DNA of 6,525 bases from Methanosarcinales archaeon (GCA_017610505.1 JAFCBX010000045.1:1-6525); one strand, 5' to 3'. Shown: positions 1 to 5,916, counted from the first letter of the stretch. A program made the numbers and translations. The notes: generated by a model from the sequence alone, not told the origin.

Positions 1-1473
1 AAGGAAGCTGATGTTAAGACAATTAATATTCTTAACGGTTCTGTTGTTAATAAAAATGGGAATTTTAATGATTCTAAAACTGGTTATTCTATTAATGTGA
101 TGATTGGTGACAAAAAACAGGGCTATGGTTCTCGCTGGGATGCACGTGATCATCTGCCAAGAGATTCAGATGTTCTAAAAAATCTTATTGATAATAAGAT
201 AGATTTTGTCTTAAAATCTGCATTAGTTTCATATATCTCAAATATAGAAAAAATTATACCTGTAAAACAGGAAAATGGTAATAAATTTTCCCAGTTATCA
301 AATGACCCTGTGGCTGTTTATATTGAGAAAAAACCAAAACCAAAATCAATACCTAAAAATCTTATTTTAACTCTTAAGGATTGGACTAAAGAAATATCAA
401 AACTAAATTTTGTTGATGAAAGCAACGCTATTATATACTCCCAGCATGACTCACGCAGGTTTATTGATAGCCAGGGAAGAAAGATATTAGACCATTCTTT
501 TTTAGAGAAAGTTATACTAATCACAGACATTAGGCATAATAAAAATTTTGAGATTCCTTTTGGTCAAAGCATATATTTAGTTAAGGGATGGGATGATGTT
601 AATCAGAAACTTGAAAATATTTTAAATGAAATACCAAGAGATATTGAACAATTAAGGAACGCTTCAATACCAATTAGCAACCAATATCCAGTTGTTTTTA
701 GTGGTGTGTCTGTTGGAATCATGTACCATGAAGGCTTAGGTGGCCACCATCTTTCTGGCAGATATATTAAAAAAGGTTTTTCTACAACATTCAAAAACCA
801 ATTGAATAAAAAAATATTGCCAGAGTTTATCACTGTTGTTGATGACCCACAAAAAAAAGATGCTTCTGGTTTCTACAGGTTTGATGAGGAAGGCATTGAA
901 GGCCAGAGGGTTGTTCTTGTTGAGAATGGCATTCTAAGAAATTACCTTTTAGACAGAGACTCTGCTGTTTATTTTGGAAAATTGTCTAACGGGCACGCAC
1001 GGGGGGAATGGCTTTGTGATGAGATGGGTTCTATAACCCCAGAACCAAGGGTTAGCAACTTAGAGATAATAAGCTCTAATTCTGTTCCTGATGAAGAGCT
1101 TGTTGAAATATTAAAAAAACATTGTATTGAAAATAATCTTGAGTGTGGTTTATACATTGATGCCAGAGCTGGAGAGGTTGATGTTGATACCAGTGAATTT
1201 CATCTCTATCCTCACAAAGCATGGAAAATCTTTCCAGATGGCAGGAGGGAGCGCATAACGAGCTTTTATGTTGTTGCCCACCCTTACGAACTTCTTAAAC
1301 AGATGGTTGTTACAGGTGATAATTATAAAATATGTACAGGCATGTGCGGTGCAGAGTCTGGATGGGTTCCCACGCAACAGATAGCACCTGCAGCTTTTAT
1401 TCCCAGGGTAACAATACAATCTGAGGAGCCCAAGATACAAACAAAAAGGCTTCTTGAAAAATTAAAGGATTAA
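1..1473 (+). CDS. TldD/PmbA-family metallopeptidase, N-terminus cut by window edge
   Basis: The frame is open from base 1 (first codons K-E-A-D-V), so the gene starts before the window. The GTG at 97 is internal; 490 codons are visible. TldD/PmbA proteins are zinc peptidases acting on short or unfolded peptides, usually as a two-protein complex (TldD with TldE/PmbA), presumably cytoplasmic; the partner may lie upstream, outside this window. Family signs: a His-Glu metal motif at visible residues 243-250 (HEGLGGHH), ILPEFITVVDDP near 272, DEEGIEGQRVVLVENGILRNYLLDRDSA at about 294-321, SNGHARGEW soon after, a GEVDVDTSEFHLYP block, and a C-terminal CGAESGWVP where C449 matches the conserved cysteine. 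Oddity: classical members read HExxxH, here it is HExxxxHH. The family call is strong; catalytic activity is less certain. A 77-bp spacer follows, with no strong terminator. Confidence 0.9.
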   Translation, partial: KEADVKTINILNGSVVNKNGNFNDSKTGYSINVMIGDKKQGYGSRWDARDHLPRDSDVLKNLIDNKIDFVLKSALVSYISNIEKIIPVKQENGNKFSQLSNDPVAVYIEKKPKPKSIPKNLILTLKDWTKEISKLNFVDESNAIIYSQHDSRRFIDSQGRKILDHSFLEKVILITDIRHNKNFEIPFGQSIYLVKGWDDVNQKLENILNEIPRDIEQLRNASIPISNQYPVVFSGVSVGIMYHEGLGGHHLSGRYIKKGFSTTFKNQLNKKILPEFITVVDDPQKKDASGFYRFDEEGIEGQRVVLVENGILRNYLLDRDSAVYFGKLSNGHARGEWLCDEMGSITPEPRVSNLEIISSNSVPDEELVEILKKHCIENNLECGLYIDARAGEVDVDTSEFHLYPHKAWKIFPDGRRERITSFYVVAHPYELLKQMVVTGDNYKICTGMCGAESGWVPTQQIAPAAFIPRVTIQSEEPKIQTKRLLEKLKD

Positions 1474-1491
1474 TTATTTACTAAGCTTTTA

Positions 1492-1505
1492 AATTCTGTA
1501 GAATT
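1492..1505. repeat. Small inverted repeat upstream of eL33
   Basis: AATTCT, two bases, AGAATT: perfect six-base arms sitting 8 bp before the TATA box of the eL33 gene. The position would suit a regulator site, but a repeat this short in AT-rich DNA can easily arise by chance. Confidence 0.25.
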
Positions 1506-1513
1506 CCAAAAGG

Positions 1514-1524
1514 TTTTTAAATAA
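1514..1524 (+). promoter_or_regulatory. TATA box for the eL33 gene
   Basis: TTTTTAAATAA, preceded by a purine-rich BRE-like stretch (CCAAAAGG). Its centre is about 32 bp before the ATG at 1551. Archaeal transcription starts about 25-27 bp downstream of the box, so the leader would be only a few bases. No Shine-Dalgarno site is visible. Confidence 0.7.
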
Positions 1525-1550
1525 TCTGGGTTTCCTGATTTTGTGATAAT

Positions 1551-1808
1551 ATGGAAGGAGTTATTATGAATTTCAGGGGAGGAAGGCACACCCAGTATGA
1601 TAACCAGATGATAATACTAGTTAATGAAATTGATTCAAAGGAAAAAGCCAATGCTTTAATAGGAAAAAAAGTTATATGGTCAAGCCCTGCCAAGAAAGAA
1701 ATTAAAGGTGCTGTAAAAGCTGCCCATGGATGCAAGGGAGCACTAAGGGTTCTCTTTGAGAAAGGAATGCCTGGCCAAAGCATCGGCCAGAAAGTTAAAA
1801 TTGAATAA
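1551..1808 (+). CDS. rpl35ae: Ribosomal protein eL33 (L35Ae), large subunit
   Basis: This is an 85-residue protein matching archaeal/eukaryotic L35Ae (eL33) of the 50S subunit. Recognisable blocks are MEGVIMNFRGGRHTQYDNQM at residues 1-20 (typical family start, nearly MEGVIVNYRRGRHTQYTNQM), IGKKVIWSSP with KKEIKGAVKAAHGCKGALRVLFEKGMPGQ in the middle, and IGQKVKIE at the C-terminus. Length is normal for the archaeal family. The ATG at 1551 fits the family start better than the internal Met at 1566 and agrees with the TATA box. The gene is probably transcribed alone, from a nearly leaderless mRNA. Its stop codon is 2 bp from that of the opposing membrane protein gene. Confidence 0.95.
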   Translation: MEGVIMNFRGGRHTQYDNQMIILVNEIDSKEKANALIGKKVIWSSPAKKEIKGAVKAAHGCKGALRVLFEKGMPGQSIGQKVKIE

Positions 1809-1810
1809 TT

Positions 1811-2158
1811 CTAAAACTGTTTTTTGCCATATACTACTGCTATAACGCCTATCAGTATTATAATTCCTGAGTAAACAGGTCCTGAGCTCGGTACTGTGCT
1901 TGGTATTAAATTCATTGTAACTAGGAATGGAATTAATCCACCAAAAATAATTAATAGTGCAAGTACTGCAGTAATAAATTTCTGCGAACCCCATAGCCCA
2001 AAGGTCTTTACAGCGTACCAGAATGCAATAACTCCTATAAGGATTATGATTCCAGAGTAAACCGGCCCCGAAAATGGGACAACACCAAAGCCTTCAAAGA
2101 AAGGCAGAACTCCTGCAAGTATTGTTAACAGACCAATGAACACAATCATTATTTTCAT
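1811..2158 (-). CDS. Internally duplicated four-helix small membrane protein, unknown function
   Basis: This is a 115-residue, very hydrophobic protein that I cannot assign to a named family. It has four predicted membrane helices (about 3-20, 35-50, 62-80, 97-111) built as two copies of a two-helix hairpin. The second helix of each copy begins with the identical 16 residues SGPVYSGIIILIGVIA (30-45 and 92-107), and the first helices match more loosely (GVLPF against GLIPF). The start is set by a strong ribosome site: a 9-base TGAGGTGAT six bases before the ATG. No clear TATA box lies in the 36-bp gap to the upstream 329-aa gene, so the two may form an operon. The 3' end faces eL33 across 2 bp. 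Function is unknown; a structural or small-transport role would be speculation. Confidence 0.8.
   Translation of the reverse strand: MKIMIVFIGLLTILAGVLPFFEGFGVVPFSGPVYSGIIILIGVIAFWYAVKTFGLWGSQKFITAVLALLIIFGGLIPFLVTMNLIPSTVPSSGPVYSGIIILIGVIAVVYGKKQF
1820..1825 (+). terminator. T6 run, candidate terminator for eL33
   Basis: Six T's begin 12 nt after the eL33 stop codon, inside the last codons of the opposing gene (where they encode Lys-Lys). Archaeal polymerase can terminate at T-runs without a hairpin. There is no stem here, so the support is modest. Confidence 0.4.
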
Positions 2159-2163
2159 GTTTT

Positions 2164-2172
2164 ATCACCTCA
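2164..2172 (-). promoter_or_regulatory. Strong Shine-Dalgarno site for the 115-aa membrane protein
   Basis: Read on the minus strand this is TGAGGTGAT, matching the archaeal anti-Shine-Dalgarno end of 16S rRNA (known to end ...ATCACCTCA) over nine bases. Spacing to the ATG is about six bases. It fixes the start codon and suggests translation from within a longer transcript. Confidence 0.8.
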
Positions 2173-2194
2173 AAATACATTGATTAATTTTTAT

Positions 2195-3184
2195 TTATCT
2201 AAGTCCAAGATTTTTTTCAAGTTCTTTTATCTCCTTTTGTAAAGATCCTACTTTTGAAGATTCTCTATACCATTCCTTATATAATTTTCTACCTGCTTCG
2301 GTCTTAGTCCATCCAGCTTTTGTTGCTCTTGCATGTAAATTACCTGCTTTATCTGCACGGTCATTTTTTTCAGATCTTAATTTGTTTAATTCATTTTGCC
2401 ATTTTTCTCTTCTAACTCTATTTCGAATATCCTTACTTCTCTTAGCTTGTTCTAATCTAGCTGTCTTAACATCTTTTTTTCCTTGTTCAGCCATTCTATT
2501 TAATTCTTTTTTATGCTGTATTCTTTCTCTTTCTAGTTCTTCTCTTTCTCTATCGCGTTCTTTACTTTCATCTCCACTAGATATTTTTCTTGCATAACCC
2601 CCCTTGCCAGAAAGTGCCCTTATCAGACAGGCAATGCCCAAGACAATACATACCCATTTGCCCCATGGGCCCATGACAGGCAACAACTCATCTATCTGGT
2701 ATATTCCTGTGATTATGTCTGTCAGCTGGTGAAAAACCCAGGCAATAAAGAAATAAAATAATGCCCACACAACTCCAAAAGCTTTGTGCTCCTTGATGGG
2801 AAAATAACTATTAAGTATCAATAATGTGCCACCAATTATTGCTAATATAAGCACTACAATTCCAAAAACACCATAGGCAGAGCCAATATAAAAAATATAT
2901 TCATTGGGTATAAACCTTATGGAAATCAATGAAACAACAATTGAAAATATTGTGGCAATCCCCTTGCTGCCAGAAAATATCTTCTTTGCTAACCAGAAGA
3001 TTATTGCAAATAATACAATCCATATGCCCGCTTTTAGGAACATAAATGCTTCATTTTCTCCTGCTCCAAAAAGGAAGCTGAACATACTGTAAACCCCTTC
3101 ATACTGTGCACTAACTAAAGGGATTAATAAAGCTAGGAAAAGAGAAGACAATAATAATAAACCTCTTTTTTTGTTTAAAAGCAT
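2195..3184 (-). CDS. Secreted-type multi-helix membrane protein with long cationic helical tail, unknown function
   Basis: This is a 329-residue protein of no family I recognise. Residues 1-26 look like a signal peptide (MLLNKKRG, then a hydrophobic run ending PLVSA before Q27). About five membrane helices follow (roughly 50-66, 75-91, 97-125, 135-151, 174-190). From 193 to the end the protein is soluble, very rich in Lys, Arg and Glu, and likely helical or coiled-coil: SKERDREREELERERIQHKKEL at 207-228, then a second stretch at 305-326 ending EIKELEKNLGLR. The tail is probably cytoplasmic and its charge could suit nucleic acid or phospholipid contact, which is inference. A TATA box 28 bp upstream implies leaderless translation from this ATG. 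The 115-aa gene follows after 36 bp on the same strand. Confidence 0.8.
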   Translation of the reverse strand: MLLNKKRGLLLLSSLFLALLIPLVSAQYEGVYSMFSFLFGAGENEAFMFLKAGIWIVLFAIIFWLAKKIFSGSKGIATIFSIVVSLISIRFIPNEYIFYIGSAYGVFGIVVLILAIIGGTLLILNSYFPIKEHKAFGVVWALFYFFIAWVFHQLTDIITGIYQIDELLPVMGPWGKWVCIVLGIACLIRALSGKGGYARKISSGDESKERDREREELERERIQHKKELNRMAEQGKKDVKTARLEQAKRSKDIRNRVRREKWQNELNKLRSEKNDRADKAGNLHARATKAGWTKTEAGRKLYKEWYRESSKVGSLQKEIKELEKNLGLR

Positions 3185-3207
3185 TTTATATGATTTTTAA
3201 CTCCAAA

Positions 3208-3217
3208 TTATTTAAAT
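3208..3217 (-). promoter_or_regulatory. TATA box for the 329-aa membrane protein
   Basis: On the minus strand this reads ATTTAAATAA, centred about 28 bp before the ATG at 3184, so transcription should begin at or next to the start codon. No usable Shine-Dalgarno site is present. It lies in the 117-bp divergent region shared with the eL21 promoter. Confidence 0.7.
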
Positions 3218-3263
3218 CTTTCTATGATTTTTTATGTTTAACCTAAAAATCTTAAATCAAAAG

Positions 3264-3275
3264 TTTTTTATAATA
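3264..3275 (+). promoter_or_regulatory. TATA box for the eL21-RpoF operon
   Basis: TTTTTTATAATA preceded by a BRE-like AAATCAAAAG, centred about 32 bp before the ATG at 3302. The spacing copies that of the eL33 gene and predicts a leader of a few bases at most. Confidence 0.7.
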
Positions 3276-3301
3276 GTGGAATTTCCTTTTCATGATTTAA
3301 A

Positions 3302-3598
3302 ATGGTTCAGAAAATAGGCGGCTTCAGGAGAAAAACAAGGCAGAAACTTTCAAAGCCAAGAAGAAGCAAGGGAAAGATAAGCGTCAAGAAGTTCTTCCAA
3401 ACATTTGAAGAAAAAGACAAGGTAGTCCTGAATGCAGAGCCAGCTGTGCAAAAGGGAATGTATTTTCCTAGATTTCATGGCAAAATAGGCATAATAAAGA
3501 AAAAAATTGGAAAATGCTACAAGCTGTTAATTAAAGACGGAAAAAAAGAAAAAACACTCATAGTTCATCCAATTCATCTTAAAAAAATTAAGGTATAA
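3302..3598 (+). CDS. rpl21e: Ribosomal protein eL21 (L21e), large subunit
   Basis: This is a 98-residue basic protein matching archaeal/eukaryotic L21e (eL21) of the 50S subunit. Typical features are a Lys/Arg-rich N-terminus (GGFRRKTRQKLSKPRRSKGK, residues 6-25), the central KGMYFPRFHGKIGIIKKKIGK, where the fold binds 23S rRNA in known structures, and the C-terminal KEKTLIVHPIHLKKI. Length is normal. It is the first gene of an operon with RpoF, whose ATG follows the eL21 stop after 2 bp. A standard archaeal cluster places eL21, RpoF and DUF655 together, which supports all three calls. Confidence 0.95.
   Translation: MVQKIGGFRRKTRQKLSKPRRSKGKISVKKFFQTFEEKDKVVLNAEPAVQKGMYFPRFHGKIGIIKKKIGKCYKLLIKDGKKEKTLIVHPIHLKKIKV
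3591..3594 (+). promoter_or_regulatory. Weak Shine-Dalgarno site for RpoF
   Basis: AGGT lies six bases before the ATG at 3601, within the last codons of eL21. It is short, and reinitiation by ribosomes ending eL21 translation probably contributes. Confidence 0.45.
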
Positions 3599-3600
3599 AA

Positions 3601-3957
3601 ATGGTAAAACCTGAGATAATATCTGAAAATCCAATCACCCTAACTGAGCTTAAGCAGGAGATTGACAAGATAAAAAAGCGTGATAAAGAGCTAAACTTCA
3701 GGGTTGGCAAGACTGAAGAATACTTAAGCCACTTTGTAACATTAAATAAAGCTAAACAGGATGAGTTAATCAAAAAATTAGAAAAACTTAATGTTCCAAG
3801 ACTTAAAGATATTCACATAACCAAGATAGTCGATATAATACCAAAGACAGTTGATGAGCTAAAAATAATTCTACAGGGTTATACAATAACAGTCAACAAT
3901 GATAATATAAAAAAAATTGTTGATGTTGTTAAAGATTTTACTGAAAAAAAGGCATAA
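3601..3957 (+). CDS. rpoF: DNA-directed RNA polymerase subunit F (Rpo4, Rpb4-like)
   Basis: This is a 118-residue protein matching archaeal RpoF/Rpo4, which pairs with Rpo7/RpoE to form the stalk of RNA polymerase, acting in promoter opening and RNA binding. The N-terminal part (about 10-62) is a helical region with alternating charges ending TEEYLSHFVTLNKAKQDEL. The diagnostic block is VPRLKDIHITKIVDIIPKTVDELKIIL at about 65-91, the C-terminal helical domain, followed by the usual short helix. Length is normal. It is translationally coupled to eL21 (2-bp gap) and followed by a poly-T terminator, so the operon appears to end here. Confidence 0.93.
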   Translation: MVKPEIISENPITLTELKQEIDKIKKRDKELNFRVGKTEEYLSHFVTLNKAKQDELIKKLEKLNVPRLKDIHITKIVDIIPKTVDELKIILQGYTITVNNDNIKKIVDVVKDFTEKKA

Positions 3958-3959
3958 TC

Positions 3960-3971
3960 TTTTTTATTTTT
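3960..3971 (+). terminator. Poly-T terminator after RpoF
   Basis: Six T's, one A, five T's begin two bases after the RpoF stop codon. No stem is needed for archaeal intrinsic termination. Together with a new TATA box at 4008 it separates DUF655 from the eL21-RpoF transcript. Confidence 0.6.
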
Positions 3972-4007
3972 CTAAACTAAAACAATAAATAATCTAAAAA
4001 ACAAAAG

Positions 4008-4017
4008 TTTATAAATA
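4008..4017 (+). promoter_or_regulatory. TATA box for DUF655
   Basis: TTTATAAATA with an upstream BRE-like ACAAAAG, the cleanest promoter in the window. Its centre is 20 bp before the ATG at 4032 but 28 bp before the ATG at 4041. Archaeal spacing favours transcription starting close to 4041. Confidence 0.75.
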
Positions 4018-4040
4018 AGAAAAAACAATTTATGATTAAG

Positions 4041-4601
4041 ATGGAAAGGCATGAAAAGGAGGAATATGTAACTATACTTGATTTTTTGCCAAATGGCTAT
4101 CCATTTGACACAAGACCAAGCCACCAAAAGACTGCAATAGCCCAGGCTGTAGGTAAAAAGCATTTTGTTTTATTAGAGATTGTTCCAAAAAAAGATGTGT
4201 TCCTGCAGCCTAATGAGGAGGTTTACATCGGACAGGATAAAAGGGACAAGGTGCATCATATCAATGGAAAATTACCTTTTTCTAGATTAACAGCAACTGC
4301 AAAAGCAGAGCTGGGTTTTATAGTAGATGAAATTGTTGAAAAAAATGAGCAGAGGTTTGTTGATTTTTTTAACAATGCCCAGCCATTAAGTACAAGAATG
4401 CATTCTATAGAGCTATTGCCAGGAATGGGCAAAAAACGAATGTGGGAGATTCTTGATGAAAGAAAAGTTAAGCCATTCAAGGGCTTTGATGACATGAAAA
4501 AAAGAGTCCACCTGATGCCTGATCCAAAAAAGGCAATAATAAAAAGGATAATGCAGGAATTAAGCGGAAAAGAAAAACATCTCTTGTTTGTTAATAGTTG
4601 A
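4041..4601 (+). CDS. DUF655 family protein with helix-hairpin-helix motif, probable nucleic acid binding
   Basis: This is a 186-residue protein (189 if the earlier ATG at 4032 is used) of the archaeal DUF655 family, whose biochemical role is not established to my knowledge. The first 80 or so residues (EYVTILDFLPNGYPFDTRP onward, with VYIGQDKRDKVHHINGKL) resemble an OB-like beta-barrel. A helix-hairpin-helix follows, LLPGMGKKRMWEILDERK at about 125-142, and the C-terminal part carries KKRVHLMPDPKKAIIKRIMQEL. The combination points to RNA or DNA binding. I chose 4041 because the TATA box is too close to 4032. In many archaea the order is eL21, RpoF, DUF655, KsgA, suggesting a link to ribosome or RNA processing. 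Here an unrelated gene follows on the other strand. Confidence 0.88.
   Translation: MERHEKEEYVTILDFLPNGYPFDTRPSHQKTAIAQAVGKKHFVLLEIVPKKDVFLQPNEEVYIGQDKRDKVHHINGKLPFSRLTATAKAELGFIVDEIVEKNEQRFVDFFNNAQPLSTRMHSIELLPGMGKKRMWEILDERKVKPFKGFDDMKKRVHLMPDPKKAIIKRIMQELSGKEKHLLFVNS
4568..4577 (-). terminator. T-rich terminator candidate for the 354-aa gene
   Basis: On the minus strand this reads TTTTTCTTTT, beginning 27 bp after the stop codon of the 354-aa gene and lying inside the end of DUF655. No stem is visible. Confidence 0.4.
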
Positions 4602-4603
4602 TT

Positions 4604-5668
4604 TTAGATATTAAGGTTATCATTTGGTATATATTTCTTAATAAGTTTTTCTACACCAGTGTATGCATTAATCCATCTTGCTATGTTGTCTTCTGTCTGC
4701 TCTTTTGGCCAGCCAAAAATAGAAATCCTATTTCCTCCTAGTTCCTTAACTACCTCCTTTTTTATCTTACTTATATAAAATTTAACAAGTTTATTATCTT
4801 TATTTACATAACTATCCCTTAACATATCAAAATAATTCATTATCCTCTCTTCAACTAAATTAACTTTTTTCCCCAGTATTGGCTTAAGAACATTAAAAAA
4901 TTTTTGTGATTCTTCATTTCTCAATTCCTGTAAATATGGCTTTTCAGATAAAATTCTTTTTGTATATTGATTTTGAGAGCGCATGTAATCCTCAAAATCT
5001 TTAGTTACTTTATCAATTGTACTGTTAATTATATCCTCTCCATGCGTAATGATTTCATCAACTTTATCCCCCCCTTGCTTAACCATATCATTAAATATGT
5101 CCTCACTCTTCATAATCATTTCTTCAACTTTTTTAATTGTACCATTTAAAGCTACGCACTTTAAGATGATAGTATAATATTCAAATTTTTTGGACAGATT
5201 GACATCAATATATGCTTCAGCAGGGCGCTTATCTCTTTTCCAAATATCAGCTGCCTCCAAGTACTTTTTCTTGCCAAAATTAATATATGCCTTATTTCCA
5301 AATATTCCTGCATTTATTAATGCACTCTCTGCTGCATGCTCATACAACTGGCTCTTTTGTTCTAAACTTTCAATCTCCATTGCCTTAGAAAGAGCATCTC
5401 TTATTGACTTTATTGGTATCGCTTCTAGTTTAGCTTTAGTAACTTTAAAATTTTCTATTTTGTATTTTTCAATTTTTGAGTGCCTTGTTAGTATATCTGA
5501 TAATTCATGAATAATTTCATTCCTATTTTCATAAACAGAAGATTCTTCAATAACATCTTCAAGGAAACCAAACCTAATATCTTCAAGTAAATCATATGCC
5601 TCTTCAACAATTTTAAAATATTGTTCTTCTATTTGATAATCATCCTCACCAGAAAATCTTTTTTCCAT
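4604..5668 (-). CDS. Helical protein with TPR-like region, unknown function
   Basis: This is a 354-residue soluble protein, with no signal peptide or membrane helix, that I do not recognise. It appears almost wholly alpha-helical. Residues 105-153 (KSQLYEHAAESALINAGIFG, then AYINFGKKKYLEAADIW and RPAEAY) look like one or two degenerate TPR or SNAP-type helical pairs, which usually bind other proteins. Residues 180-220 hold a repeat: KVEEMIMKSEDIFN at 180-193 and KVDEIITHGEDIIN at 202-215, 22 residues apart. The C-terminal part (about 290-345) is basic with a RISIFGWPKEQ segment. A TATA-like box 27 bp upstream suggests a leaderless start at 5668, though it may also be read from the 61-aa gene 62 bp upstream. 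It sits beside DUF655, where KsgA often lies, but shows no methyltransferase motif. Confidence 0.78.
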   Translation of the reverse strand: MEKRFSGEDDYQIEEQYFKIVEEAYDLLEDIRFGFLEDVIEESSVYENRNEIIHELSDILTRHSKIEKYKIENFKVTKAKLEAIPIKSIRDALSKAMEIESLEQKSQLYEHAAESALINAGIFGNKAYINFGKKKYLEAADIWKRDKRPAEAYIDVNLSKKFEYYTIILKCVALNGTIKKVEEMIMKSEDIFNDMVKQGGDKVDEIITHGEDIINSTIDKVTKDFEDYMRSQNQYTKRILSEKPYLQELRNEESQKFFNVLKPILGKKVNLVEERIMNYFDMLRDSYVNKDNKLVKFYISKIKKEVVKELGGNRISIFGWPKEQTEDNIARWINAYTGVEKLIKKYIPNDNLNI

Positions 5669-5690
5669 GACTATTCTTATGTAGCAATTG

Positions 5691-5700
5691 TTTAAATAAT
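5691..5700 (-). promoter_or_regulatory. TATA-like box for the 354-aa gene
   Basis: On the minus strand this reads ATTATTTAAA, centred 27 bp before the ATG at 5668. A stronger-looking TTTTATAA lies farther up, within the palindrome at 5705-5716, and would give a leader of about 17 bases. Which is used cannot be told from sequence. Confidence 0.5.
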
Positions 5701-5704
5701 TTTT

Positions 5705-5716
5705 GTTTTATAAAAC
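5705..5716. repeat. 12-bp perfect palindrome GTTTTATAAAAC
   Basis: GTTTTATAAAAC is identical on both strands. It lies in the 62-bp gap between the 61-aa and 354-aa genes and overlaps a TATA-like sequence, so it could be a promoter, an operator or chance in AT-rich DNA. Confidence 0.4.
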
Positions 5717-5730
5717 CTTTGTATACGTTT

Positions 5731-5916
5731 TTAAACTTCTTGGCTAGATATCCACATTCCAAAAAAATAGGCAAGCGAGAGGCTTATTATAAATGGTATT
5801 AAAACCGATGAAAAATTATATGGCTGGAATACAAAGTAAAGTATTGCAAAGAATACTATAAACAATAGAAAAATTGTTCTAACAGGATTTGGCCCAGAGC
5901 TTTTTGTTTTTGCCAT
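5731..5916 (-). CDS. Small two-helix membrane protein (61 aa), unknown function
   Basis: This is a 61-residue protein with a short basic, Ser/Pro-containing head (MAKTKSSGPNPVR), a membrane helix at about 14-30, a turn QPYNFSS, and a second helix at about 37-56 ending FFGMWISSQEV. I do not recognise a family. Support for it being real: it fills the space between two promoters, has the hydrophobic pattern of a membrane protein, and carries a TATA box 27 bp before its ATG (leaderless, no Shine-Dalgarno). It may be co-transcribed with the 354-aa gene 62 bp downstream, since no clear terminator lies between them. Confidence 0.7.
   Translation of the reverse strand: MAKTKSSGPNPVRTIFLLFIVFFAILYFVFQPYNFSSVLIPFIISLSLAYFFGMWISSQEV

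Noticed and set aside
97..102. GTG/ATG as the start of the TldD-like gene
   Set aside because: The same frame is open back to base 1 with protein-like sequence and there is no promoter or ribosome site before 97, so the start lies outside the window.
1150..1440. 96-aa minus-strand open frame inside the TldD gene
   Set aside because: It lies opposite conserved TldD coding sequence, including the C-terminal cysteine region, and has no promoter or recognisable protein pattern.
1474..1550. Possible small RNA or tRNA between TldD and eL33
   Set aside because: There is no cloverleaf-like pairing, it is AT-rich, and it is accounted for by a 3' end plus the eL33 promoter.
1743..1994. 83-aa minus-strand open frame across the eL33/115-aa junction
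   Set aside because: It overlaps two better-supported genes in another frame and looks unlike a folded protein.
2519..2575. Pyrimidine-rich tract as a possible repeat or triplex-forming element
   Set aside because: It is fully explained by a run of Arg, Glu and Lys codons on the minus strand and has no regular repeat unit.
2382..2597. 71-aa plus-strand open frame rich in Ser and Leu
   Set aside because: It is the mirror of the purine-rich coding tract of the 329-aa gene; its serine/leucine-rich composition is a by-product of that bias.
5190..5510. 106-aa plus-strand open frame
   Set aside because: It is antisense to the 354-aa gene, which has a promoter and a coherent helical sequence; the plus frame has neither.
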